Assembly (NCBI GenBank): GCA_022009855.1
Contig: CP091727.1
Span: 496,001 to 560,000 of the forward strand
Origin: Lentisphaeria bacterium
GTDB lineage: Bacteria; Verrucomicrobiota; Lentisphaeria; Victivallales; Victivallaceae
Reading direction: 5' to 3'
DNA length: 64,000 nucleotides
The position numbers and the translations under genes are program-made. Positions within the stretch are counted from its first letter, which is position 1. Every line of letters starts with the position of its first letter. Shown here in pieces: positions 43,781-53,717 of the stretch. Under the pieces are notes generated by a model. It was not told the DNA's origin. It saw only the letters and a program-made list of their open reading frames with translations, and did no database searches.

Positions 43781-43810
43781 AATCCGAATTTGTCAAGTCT
43801 ATTTCGGATT
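43781..43810 (+). terminator. Hairpin between IS630 and the DapA-family gene
   Basis: AATCCGAA (43781-43788) pairs perfectly with TTCGGATT (43803-43810), followed by TTT. It lies in the convergent space between the transposase and the aldolase genes and may stop transcription from either side. The T-tract is short. Confidence 0.45.
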
Positions 43811-43868
43811 TTTCGTCATATATTTTCCTTCCTCCCCACCCATTTTTCCCTCCCTCCGCCGGACAAAC

Positions 43869-44757
43869 TCAGCACCCCGGCCGGCCGGAACGCGGATCAT
43901 TCTGCAACGGCAGCGCGGGAAAGGCGAGAACGTTCCGGATCACGCCGAGCCGGGCAAGTTCATATTTGAGACCGCGAATCACCCCGGGCGCACCGGGAAG
44001 AGAGCCGTAAAGCTCCCCCAACCGGACGATCTCGCGCTGGATTGCGGAGAGACGCTCCTGAGGCGCCCCCTCCCTCACTGCCCGGAAGAGCGCGGCAAAA
44101 AGTTCCGGACAGAGATTGGCTCCGCCGTTGACGCCGCCGTCCCCCCCATCTGCAGCGCCGGAAGCGTAAGATGCTCCGGTCCGATCAGAAGTGAAAAATC
44201 CGGTCGACCGCCGAGCAGTTTCACGGCGCGGCGGAACGCGGCCAGATCTCCGGAACTGTCTTTGTATCCGGCAATATTCTCCCTGTCGGCCAATTTTGCC
44301 GTCAGCTCGGGAGAGATGTTCACACTGGTCAGAGCCGGCATGTTGTAGAGGTAGACCGGCAAACCGACCTCACCGGCCAGCCGTTCGTAATAGCAGACCA
44401 GCTCCGCCTCCGTTGCCGGAAGGTAACAGGGGGTGCCGCCACGACGGCGGAAACACCTTCCCGCGCGGCGAATTTCCCCGCTTCCACCGCCTCGGCCCCC
44501 GACGCGCCGGAAATTCCGACCAGCACCGGCAGCGCACCGCCGGCAGCGGCAACCGCAACGTCGATGAACTCACACCTCGCGCGGGCAGTAAGCGCCGGCC
44601 CCTCGCCCGTCGAGCCGAGCAGGAACAGGGCGTTGACTCCGCCTTCGATCACCCGCCTGACCATCCGTTCGGTTCCGGCACGATCGATGGTTTCCGGAGT
44701 TTCCAGCGGTGTAATGAGCGGCACGATGATTCCCTGAAGTTTTTTCTGCATTTTCAT
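43869..44757 (-). CDS. DapA/NanA-family aldolase (frame breaks)
   Basis: About 296 residues. Family blocks: GIIVPLITPLETPETIDRAG, the phosphate-like loop FLLGSTGEGPALTA, LPVLVGISGASGAEAVEAG, the substrate tyrosine region LPVYLYNMPAL and the Schiff-base lysine in IAGYKDSSGDLAAF. Members include dihydrodipicolinate synthase, N-acetylneuraminate lyase and 2-keto-3-deoxy sugar-acid aldolases. Beside a LacI regulator and sugar enzymes, a sugar-acid aldolase is more likely than lysine synthesis. Breaks near 44430 and 44145. The ATG at 44757 follows AGGAGAG; 44751 is an alternative. Divergent from the LacI gene. Confidence 0.8.
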
Positions 44758-44811
44758 CTCTCTCCTGTTTGGATTCGAATCAATATAGGTGGCGACCGGA
44801 AACGGCACAAT

Positions 44812-44846
44812 ATTTTTCATGAAAAATCAATGAAACAAATCATTGA
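44812..44846. promoter_or_regulatory. Candidate operator(s) between the aldolase and LacI genes
   Basis: ATTTTTCATGAAAAAT (44812-44827) is a perfect 16-base palindrome. TCAATGA (44827-44833) and TCATTGA (44840-44846) form an inverted repeat with a 6-base gap directly after it. Both lie in the 136-base divergent promoter region and are good candidates for binding by the adjacent LacI-family protein. Confidence 0.5.
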
Positions 44847-44893
44847 AATATTCTGAAATGTTTCTATATTATCCCCAGCAGACAGGAGGTTAC

Positions 44894-45917
44894 ATGGGCA
44901 GGACAGTAAGGGAGATCGCCGAAGCAGCGGGAGTTTCACCGGCCACGGTATCCCGGGTGATCAACGGTTCCGGCGGTGTGGCGCCGGAGAAAAGAGCAAG
45001 AATTCTGGCGGAGCTGGAACGGCTCGGCGCACCACAGCGGAGCCGTTCGACGCGGCGGCGCGGCGAAACGATCGGCATGCTGCTGCTGCCCGGTTCGGAG
45101 GGTGATCCGCGGGTGATCGTCAACAAGTTGGCGGCGCTGGTGGAGCGCCTGCCGCACCGATGGAATCTGCAGTTGCTCCCGGCCGGGATACTGCCTCTGG
45201 AACTGGAAAGTCGCCACCTGCACGGAGAACTGGCCGGCCTGATTCTCGCCGGACACGGCGGCGGCTCTCCGGAACTGGCGGAAGTGTTGACCCGGATTCC
45301 CCATGTCTGGCTGAACAGCCACCAGCTCCGCGAAGGGGGCCACTCCGTTCTGATGGGCAACGAGTTTGCCGGCAGGATCGCCGCGCGCTATCTGCTGGAC
45401 TCCGGCTGTCGGAATCCGCTGGTGCTGGCGGCGCCGAGCATCAATCCGGGATTTGCCTCGCGAATTGAAGGATTCCGTTTTGAGTTCTTCGCGCGGGAAA
45501 CGGAATGCAGGCGACTGGATCTGCATCCGCCCCGGGAGTTCGAGCTCTGCACTCCGGCGGAACTGGAACCGCTCCTGCTGGCGGCTTTTTGCCGAGCGCG
45601 TCCCGTTCCCGGACGGAATCTTTTCGCCGGAGGAACGGTTGACCGCGCTGCTTCACCGGGCGCTGTGCCGCCTGCGTCCGGCATGCTGGCCGAGAATCAT
45701 CTCGTGCAATTACACGCCGGAATACCTTGCCGGCCTCTATCCGCGCCCCGCTTCGATCGACCTGGGCGCCAGGATGCTGGCGGAACTGGCGCTCGAAGAG
45801 CTTCGAAGACGCATTTCCGGCGCGGCGGAACGGGCGGACAACGTTGCAATCATCGCCACTCCGGAGCTTGTACCGGGAGATGAACCGGAACCGGATTCCG
45901 GAGCGGACCCTCTCTGA
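44894..45917 (+). CDS. LacI-family transcriptional regulator (one frame break)
   Basis: About 341 residues. The DNA-binding domain is TVREIAEAAGVSPATVSRVI with a hinge helix near KRARILAELERLG. The ligand domain follows from GETIGMLLLPGS and ends in a periplasmic-binding-protein-like fold (IDLGARMLAELALEELRRRI). AGGAGGT lies 5 bases before the ATG at 44894. One break near 45590 (LLLAA to FAERVPFPDG). It is divergent from the aldolase and probably represses it until a sugar ligand binds. Confidence 0.88.
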
Positions 45918-45966
45918 CCCCGGCTGAACCTCCTCGCAGGATGCAGCCGGAAGGTTCTCCGCAACG

Positions 45967-48900
45967 TCAATGCTCCAGAACCAGCTCGAAGAACGGCGTA
46001 TTGGCACTCCGGAGTTTCGCCGTGTCGACGGACAGAAAAAGTGCACCGTTCCGCTCTTCCACCGGGAGAGCTTCCTTCCGTTCCCCCGCCAGGCTGAGGG
46101 CGTAGAACTTCCAGGTCCCGCGGTTCCGGTTGCGGATGGAGAGAGCGAACTCGCCGGTTTTGAGCAGCGCGGGTCCGGTCCCCGGCTTCACCAGTCTGGC
46201 ACGGCCGCCGCCCAGCTCCATGCCGGAATTGACCACTTCTGTCGCATAGACGATCACCATCCGGCGGCTCTCCGGCAGCGGCAGCGCGTCGATCGAAGTA
46301 ACGCCCAGACACCCCCGGGTGGAGTTCTTCAACACCGAAACCGCGCCGAGCCGCTCCGATTTTTCCCCGACATGGCGACCGCCTCGGTGCGCGGCGTCAC
46401 CACCTTGAGCAGCTTCTCGCGGACCCGCATGGTAAGCTCTCCGGTGTCACTCTGAAAAATTCCCTTCGAAGGAACACTGATGTTGTCTTTCGGCAGAATG
46501 CCGCGCTCCTTCATCTCCCGCACCGTCCGGTCGAGAGAAAAGTTGCCGCCGACGGTCCGTTCGGAAACCTTGGTGAACCAGCCGTGAATTTCGACGTCCG
46601 CCGCGCCCGACGGCAGGATCGCGAGATCCGGGACCCGCCCGGCGGAGATTCCCTCCGGGGTCGGCGCCCACGGGAAGGCCAACGCAAATCCGCTCATCAG
46701 CGCCAGTTTGGTCTGCTCGCCGGAGGGGGCGCGCATGCCGTTGCCGTCACTCTCCAGAAACTCCTTTGGAATCGTCAACGCCACCAGCTTTTTCGACGGC
46801 GTCACGTCTCCCCGCAGGAAGAACATATTCGAAAGGAACTGCGCCGCCCGCAGAATCGGATTCGAACCGCTGCTGAAATTCTGGATCTGCATGTCGCCGC
46901 CCTGATTCAGCACCGGATGCGAATGAATCGCAAGCGAACTGAAATTCTGATAGGCGGCGTAGGCGTTGAACACCAGTCCCGCCTCGTACTGGTAAGGATT
47001 CCAGAAACAGAAGTTGAACTCGCCGACAAACTGCGGCCTCCCGGCCAGCCGCCCCCCGGCCAGATTGCGGAAATATCCGGCAGCCTGCCCGATCGCACTC
47101 GACTGATTCACGCTCGACCCAACCTGGAACCAGTTGGTCGGATGACTGAAATAGACATGGTTGTCGGTCACCTGCAACGTCTCCCATCCGGCGGCGGCGC
47201 TGTTGAGCTGCCGTTCGCAGTTTTCGGTGGTCAGCCCCTTGTATCCGGCGGCGCGGATGACGCTCTCGCACCAGCGGTTGGTCTCCTTGATCCGCTCATA
47301 GCAGAAAATGGAGTAGTCATTGGTGAGCGCACTCCGCCGGGAGGGATCTCCACCAGTTTGTTGCCCGCCTCGCGCAGCGCCTTCGGCCACCGGGCGCGCG
47401 GAACATTCGCATACCGTTTCTTCAGCCAGTCGTTCCAGACGGAGAGCACGAACTTGTGATCCTCAGGGAACTGCCGCGCGGCCTCCGCGTAACGCCCCAT
47501 GCCGAGATACTGTTCGTTGTAATATTCGACCAGCACAATCGCCGGATCATCCTTCCACGCCAGTTTCGTGTAGGGGTTGACGTGGTTCAGCAGCGTGGTT
47601 GCGCCGTAGCGGAACCGTTCCTTCTCCAGTTCGCCCCCCATGAAGAGACGCATCTTGTGCATGTTCCGCCGCCGGAAGGTCGCCTGATAGCCGCTGGATC
47701 TGCTGTACAGATTGAAGGAGAAAACCACGAACTGCACATAGATACCCTCTTTCTTGAACTCCGAGATAATGTAGTCCCAGCGGTCGAGGAATTTCGGAGA
47801 GATCTTCATATCCTGCTGCGAATCCAGCATCAGCCACTGATCGAGACCGTGCATGCGAAAGAGATTGTATCCCTGCCGCCGGGCCGCCCCGGCAAAGCGC
47901 GTCACAATCTGTCGAAATTCCCGGTCGTCCGGCGTTCTCCAGACATCGTCGGGCAGAAAGCTGGTAAATCCGTGCAGGCGGACCGGTTTTCCCGGCTGTT
48001 TTTCAAATTCGAGCAATCCGTTCCGGCCGACCACCGCCCGGCCGAACCTTCCGGCGGGAGCCTCGATCATTGCGGAGAGATCCAGCGCGGTTCCGGGTTC
48101 GATCTGAATCTTCTTCGCGTCGATCGCCTTCCAGTTCTCATCGGCGACGAAACGGACCGGCGGTTCCGGGGTGCCCCAGACCAGCTTCCAGCCTCCGCTG
48201 CCGCTGCGCACTTTGACCGCGAGCAGGTTCCGGCCCTTCCGGACCGGGAGAAGCACCTCGTTGTCTCCGGGGAGAAGGCGTTGTTGCCGTTTCCCTTCTC
48301 CATGGTGGAGCAAACCATCTCGCCGTTGAGGTACGCTTCGAAAAACCAGTCCGCGGCGAACCCGGCGCGCATCATTCCCGCTTCCGGAGCGTCGATCTCG
48401 GAAAAGACCACAGCCGGCGCCGAACCGACCCGCCGCCCCAGTCGGACAAAGTCGATCGTGTGCCGCCTGCCCGCCGTTGCATCGAACGGGATCTTCAGAG
48501 AAACATCCGGTTTCCCGTCCGGCATCGCCCGATATGTGCCGGGATCCTTGAAAATATGTCCCAGCGGGAACCGAACCGAAGCGGTATCGTTGTGAATTCC
48601 TGAATGGAAACATCACGGATCACCGTTTCACCGGAAGCCGCGCCGATCTGAAAACAGAATTCACCGCCCTCCCCCGCCTTCGGCACCCCGCCGGGAGAGA
48701 ACACGAAGGAATGGCTCGCTTCCCCCGGCGGCAGTTCGACCGTCCGGGTCAATCCGAGATTGCGCCGGGGATTCCGGCCGGTCCGGTAGGAGACGAAGAT
48801 GGAGCCGCGCGTCTGCCGCCGGGTGGTAAAACGGACCTGATACTCTTTTGATGGATCAAGTACCATCGACTGCACCAGCTGAAGGCGACCGTTGTTATCC

Positions 48901-49103
48901 GCAAATCTCTGCGGCAGTACCGAGCGGTACTGATGATCGGCAAAGGAGACCGGCGTGTTCTGCGAATTCAGTCCGCTCTGGCGAAGGACCCGCCAATGCC
49001 GCCCGCCATCCTGAAAATCTCCGTTTTTCACCATCTCCCGGGCGGGAAGAGCAAGCACCGCAACAACGGTCCAGAGAACAATAAACAGTTTCTTCATCTT
49101 CAA
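45967..49103 (-). CDS. Large secreted GH5-like glycosidase (frame breaks)
   Basis: About 1,045 residues. Signal peptide MKKLFIVLWTVVAVLALPAR; then a CBM4/9-like module (MVKNGDFQDGGRHWRVLRQS onward). A second beta-domain and the TIM barrel follow (GYNLFRMHGLDQWLMLDSQQ). The likely acid/base Glu is in VLVEYYNEQYLGMG and the nucleophile Glu in RPQFVGEFNFCFWNPYQYEA, the two-glutamate pattern of clan GH-A. A C-terminal beta-domain ends FFELVLEH. Breaks near 48555, 48272, 47340 and 46350. It starts 24 bases after a pseudopilin gene, so the two are co-transcribed. Substrate not predictable. Confidence 0.7.
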
Positions 49104-49127
49104 AGGTTCTCCTGTGTTCCACCCCGG

Positions 49128-49825
49128 TTACTTCCACGGCTTCCAGAGCCGTTCGTCTTCAGCCACACGCGGCGGAAGACGGTAGAATTTCACATGGCCG
49201 TCGGCCAGCAGCAGATTGACCCCCTTGTGCCGCTGGAGGCCGAATTTTTCGGGACCGGGCGACGCGTCGCTGGTTGCACCGTTGTTGAGCGAAACATAAA
49301 TGAAATTGTTGCTCAACGTCCCCGGCGGAGGTTCCGAAACAATGCAGGAGGCGGAAGGGGAAACAAAATGCTGGCTTTTCATTCCGATCATAGCACCGGA
49401 ACGGCCGCCGTAAAAATTGGGCATGGCGATGACCGAGGTGGTATCGTAGCAGAACGGCACGCCCCATTGGGAAGCCTTGTCTCCATTGTCCGCCGGACAG
49501 AGCCAGACTTTGAACGCCTCCAGGTTGGCCGTATTCTGAACGTAGTTGGTCGTCCATTTCAACCCCAGATACGGACTGACCGGAAATGGGAAATTCCCCC
49601 CGGCACGGAAGAATTGCTGAGGAACCAGCGATGGGGAAACCAGTCGTCATTATCCTGATAATAGAGTGTAACGGCGGTGCCGATCTGCTTGAGGTTGCTG
49701 CTGCAGCTCGACGTCTGCGCCCGCATCCGGGCCTGATTCAACGCGGGAAGCAGCATCGCCGCCAGAATCGCGATGATCGCTATTACTACAAGGAGTTCAA
49801 TAAGAGTAAATAAGCTGTTTCTCAT
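49128..49825 (-). CDS. Pseudopilin-like protein with H-X9-DG C-terminus (one frame break)
   Basis: About 232 residues. The prepilin peptidase site and helix LFTLIELLVVIAIIAILAAM occupies residues 5-24, with the conserved Glu at position +5 of the mature protein. The DUF1559-like body includes SSNLKQIGTAVTLYYQDNDD and ends with RHKGVNLLLADGHVKFYRLP, the H-X9-DG motif. Such proteins are inner-membrane-anchored pseudopilins, numerous in Planctomycetes and Lentisphaerota, with mostly unknown roles. The frame breaks near 49605. It is divergent from an AraC gene and directly precedes the secreted glycosidase. Confidence 0.85.
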
Positions 49826-49978
49826 AACCTGATCCTTTCCGTCAATTTCCCTGCTGAAAAACATTCCTCTTTGATTTTTTTCCGGTACCTGAGTATATTA
49901 TACCAGAAAACAGACTCTTTGCAAATATTCAATTTTGCCGTTCAACTATCATAAACTGCTGAAAAACACGAGAACCTC

Positions 49979-50894
49979 ATGAGTGAAGAAGCGGAAAATG
50001 CCGTTCGATGTTTTGAGCGATGGAGCCGGACGCATGTCGTGTTTTATCACAATGACACGCGCCTGACCGCGATGTTTCCGGTCAACCGGTACCTTCATCG
50101 GGAAAATGTCTGCCGAAGCATCAAAGCCTGCGGCTACGAGCGGGCGTGCCAGAATTTCGACAGCGACCGGCTTCTGGCCAATGCCTGGAAATTCCGGAAT
50201 GGCGGCGTCAAACTGTGTCCTGGCGGCGTATGGGAGTGGATTCATGCCGTCTACTGGCAGGACGATCTGCTCGGCATGCTTCTGGCGGGAGGACGCCGGG
50301 CGAATCCGAAACTTGCCCGGAAATATCCGGTTTACCGCAGTTCATCCCCGCCCTGGCAGCTGCCGACCGGCTGCGATGCGGCTTCGCTCCCGCCGGTCGA
50401 CGAAGAAAACAACGAGGATGAGTTCGTGATGGAGGGGTTGCGTCAGCTGGCGGCGCGCCTTCAGGAACTCGGACATCGGGAATGTGAAAAAAACATTGGA
50501 GAAAACCGACTGTCGCAGGCGGAACGGCTCCGGCTTCACATCGACCGGCGCTACAGAAACAATGGGTTCAACGTCGAGTCGCTCGCACATCACTACCATC
50601 TGAGCACGAGCCGCATGTACCATGTGATCAAGCAGGAGACGGGAAAATCATTCAAAGAGCTGGTCAATGAAATCCGGCTGACGGATGCGCGTCTCCCTGC
50701 TGGAAAACTCCAGTTTTCAGATCGGCCAGATCGCGGACTACTGCGGATTTTCGACCCACGCCTATTTCTTCCGGGTATTCAAGGCCGCATTCGGAATGAC
50801 CCCGCAGGAGTATCGCGAAGCGTTTCTGCGCAACGGAGCCATTCCGGACAGCCCGGAACGCCCCGGAGCCCCTCAGGGGAAGCGCTCCGGCTGA
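49979..50894 (+). CDS. AraC-family regulator with PocR-like sensor domain (one frame break)
   Basis: About 305 residues. The N-terminal domain has Cys-rich spacing (ENVCRSIKACGYERACQNFD, then KLCPGGVWEWIHAVYWQDDL) similar to PocR-type sensors. The C-terminal AraC domain has FNVESLAHHYHLSTSRMYHV and, after a break near 50688, IGQIADYCGFSTHAYFFRVF and FKAAFGMTPQEYRE. It is divergent from the pseudopilin gene with about 150 bases between, so control of the pseudopilin-glycosidase pair is likely. Confidence 0.82.
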
Positions 50895-50958
50895 CGTTCC
50901 GCCCCCGCGAATCACTCCGCGACGCTCGCTCCGGCGGACACGCGGTTTTTCCCCGTCT

Positions 50959-53717
50959 TCACTCGAGTTTCAGCGTGAAATCCATCGGGCCGTAATCGAC
51001 ATCGAGTTTCACCAGCAGCCGGTTCGCCCCCCGCAGAAGGGAAACCCGCTGTCTGAGCGTTTTCCGGTGCGACGGCGCCAGAACCGGGGAATTCGGATCG
51101 CGGTTGAAGGTATGATTGTGGTCGTCGATGACCAGTTTCCCGTTCAGCCAGACCCGGACCCCGTTGAAGGTGGAGAGTTCCAGCGTGTACTCTCCGGCCT
51201 CCGGAACTTTGACCGTCGCGGCCGCGTATCCGGCGACATATTGCAGCGGAGAGACATCCAGCCCCGGCACGTCGCTGCGCAGCAGTGCGCTGCCGAGATC
51301 GACCGCGTCTTTGGCGGCGCGGTACGGCTTCCAGCGGTTGACCAGCGTACCCGCTTCATAATAGGCTTTTTTCATAGGCGGGGAACTCGGTTCGAACCTC
51401 TCCGCCTCCCGGAACGGCATCCGCTTCCCCGCCGAGGAAGTCCCGCTGAAATCCGGCGCATTTCGGCCGCCCGCCCACGTTCGGGAACGGACCGATCACC
51501 ATCCAGTCGCGGAGAAACGCTCCCCGCCGCAGCTCCGTACCCGCGACCGGCGGGGTCAGGCTGGTTTCCAGAAGAAGCGGCTTGCCGCCGGAGTCGAGGA
51601 AGCGGAGCGCGAACGCATAGCCGCCGGTCTCCTGTTCAATCTTCACCAGCAGTCGGTTCCACCTTTTTTCAGGCGGACGGGATGGCGGTTTTCATCCGGC
51701 TTGCAGCCGCGGTAGGCCTGCAGGGAGCCGACCATTTCGCCGTTGAGAAAAATTTTGTAACCGTCGTCGCTGCCGATCGTCAGCACGGCCTCCCGGTCGG
51801 AATCGCTTTTGACATAGCAGGCGGCGTAACCGAAAATGAATTGAAAGATCCCGTCCAGCCCGGGGTGATCGAGCAGAAAGGCGCCGGAAAGATCGACCAC
51901 ATCCTTGTCGGAGGTGAGCCAGTCCCAGCGGATGGAGAACCGGCCCGGCTCCCAGTACGCCTCCGGGTTGCGCTTGAACTCCACCTGCTGCGACGGCAGA
52001 TCGAGCGAGGGGAGAATCGTCGCCTCCCCGCCGAGGAAATCGGTATTCATCCACTGCGCGGTCCGGTTCTGCCGGCTGCCGTAGTTGGGAAACGGACCGA
52101 GCACCAGCCAGCGGCGGATGAACCCGGAGGGGCCGACCGGTGCGAGTCCGGCGAAGGCAGATTTCTCCCGGCGAAGGGGGGGCGGACGGATTTCTTCGGC
52201 GCGGACTTTTCCACAGTTCCGGCGGCATCGACTTTGCCCGGCGTGAATTCCGCCGTGCCGGTGCCGAGATCGAACCGCAGTTTCGGCAGGTAGTCCCAGC
52301 CCGGTTTTTCCGAGCGGCGTGCAGACCAGATCCACCACGTGCGTCAGCGTTCTGCCGTCCGCCGTGACGGTGATGGTCTGCCGCCCGGGAAGGTCGTAAC
52401 AGAACCACGCTCTGCCCTGCGCATCTGCCTGAACGCCCCGCGGGCAGCCGATCTCACTTGTAGAAAAGACATTTCCATGCGGAACCGGCTTCCCGTCGCG
52501 GACCACTTCGACGAGCAGTTCCGGGCTCCGCCTGATCTGGAGTTCCGGCAGCGGCCGGAAGATGTTGCGATACGCCTCCATCACCGCGGTCGGGGTATAG
52601 GCGGGGCGCTCCGGATCGAAGAAATTGACCGGCCCACGGCGCAACGTCATGTTGTCAAGATAGAGCTTTTCCGCCCGGATTCCGCCGGAGCCGGACATCG
52701 ACGGCCAGACCACGGGAACGCTGAATACGGTCTGTGGCATCGCAGTGTAAAATTCGCTCCACGGGCCGCAGGCGCCGGAGTCCCGTTTCGAAGCGATGGC
52801 GCCGAGTCCGGTGAAAGTGTAGGGCATGACGCCGTCGACGCCCGCGTCGTAGTAACTCTTCACTAGCCGTTCGAGCCAGAGTTTCATCAGTCGTTCCGCG
52901 CCGCGGGCCTGCTGCGGATTGTACAGCGCGTTCGAAACCTCCGGATTCCAGAACTCCCCGATCACCACCGGCTTTTCCGCCAGAGAGCAGTATTCGCGGA
53001 TGCGGTTCACTCCGAGATCGTAATCGTGCAGAACCGCGACCGGAGCTTCCGGAGCCAGTGCGGAGCTGTGCGAGTGATTCATCAGGATCATGTGGGGGGC
53101 CTCGGCCTGCGCCCGTTCGCGGAACTTCTTCACGGTCCGGGAATTCGCGGCAGTCATCGTCTCGTTTTCGAGCGAGAAGAAGAGCATCGAGGGGGAGTTG
53201 CGGAATTTCCGCATGATCTTCGTGTAGTACTCGAAGCAGTTTTCAAGCCAGACCGGGTCGTCGTAATTGCTTTCGCCGTTGATGTCGGTCGGCGCGAAGA
53301 GCTCCCACCAGGGTCCTTCGCCTTCACTCACGATTCCCGCATCGTCACAGGCGGTGACCAGCCAGTTCTGCAAATTGAAGCGGTGATAGCGCAGAAAGTT
53401 GATGAGTCCCTCCCGCCGGGCGATTTCGATGCTTCTCGCCTTGTTGCGCGAGCACTCCCCCAGCCCCTGATGGGTCTTGTGATAGCGGCAGAACGCCCCA
53501 TGATGGAGAAACTGATCCGGTGCGAGTTTGAGCGGAGAGTCCCGACAAAGGCGCAATGCAGCGGCTCGAGGCAGATGACTGCGCCGGTCTTCGTCTCGCC
53601 GAACCGCATCAGTTCCGTCAGTTTTATATCGGCTCGCGCCCTCCCTTCCGGGAGATAATGCAGCACCGAATCCGGAAAAGTCGATCCTGAATCCTGCCGT
53701 TTTCCGCCGGAAATCAA
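50959..53717 (-). CDS. GH2-like glycosidase with two tandem C-terminal modules (5' end incomplete, frame breaks)
   Basis: The catalytic TIM barrel is clear: FLRYHRFNLQNWLVTACDDA, acid/base Glu in MLFFSLENETMTAAN and nucleophile in EKPVVIGEFWNPEVSN. ADIKLTELMRFGETKTGA before it matches the 'E.RFG.RE' strand that normally joins the N-terminal beta-domains to the barrel, yet those domains are absent because the GH39-like gene ends there. After the barrel come two similar modules, each starting with a WL/MV-x-GPFPN block and containing DFLGGEA (about 52115-51650 and 51500-50959). Breaks near 53560, 52300, 51645 and 51380. The start is uncertain and the protein may be truncated. Confidence 0.6.
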
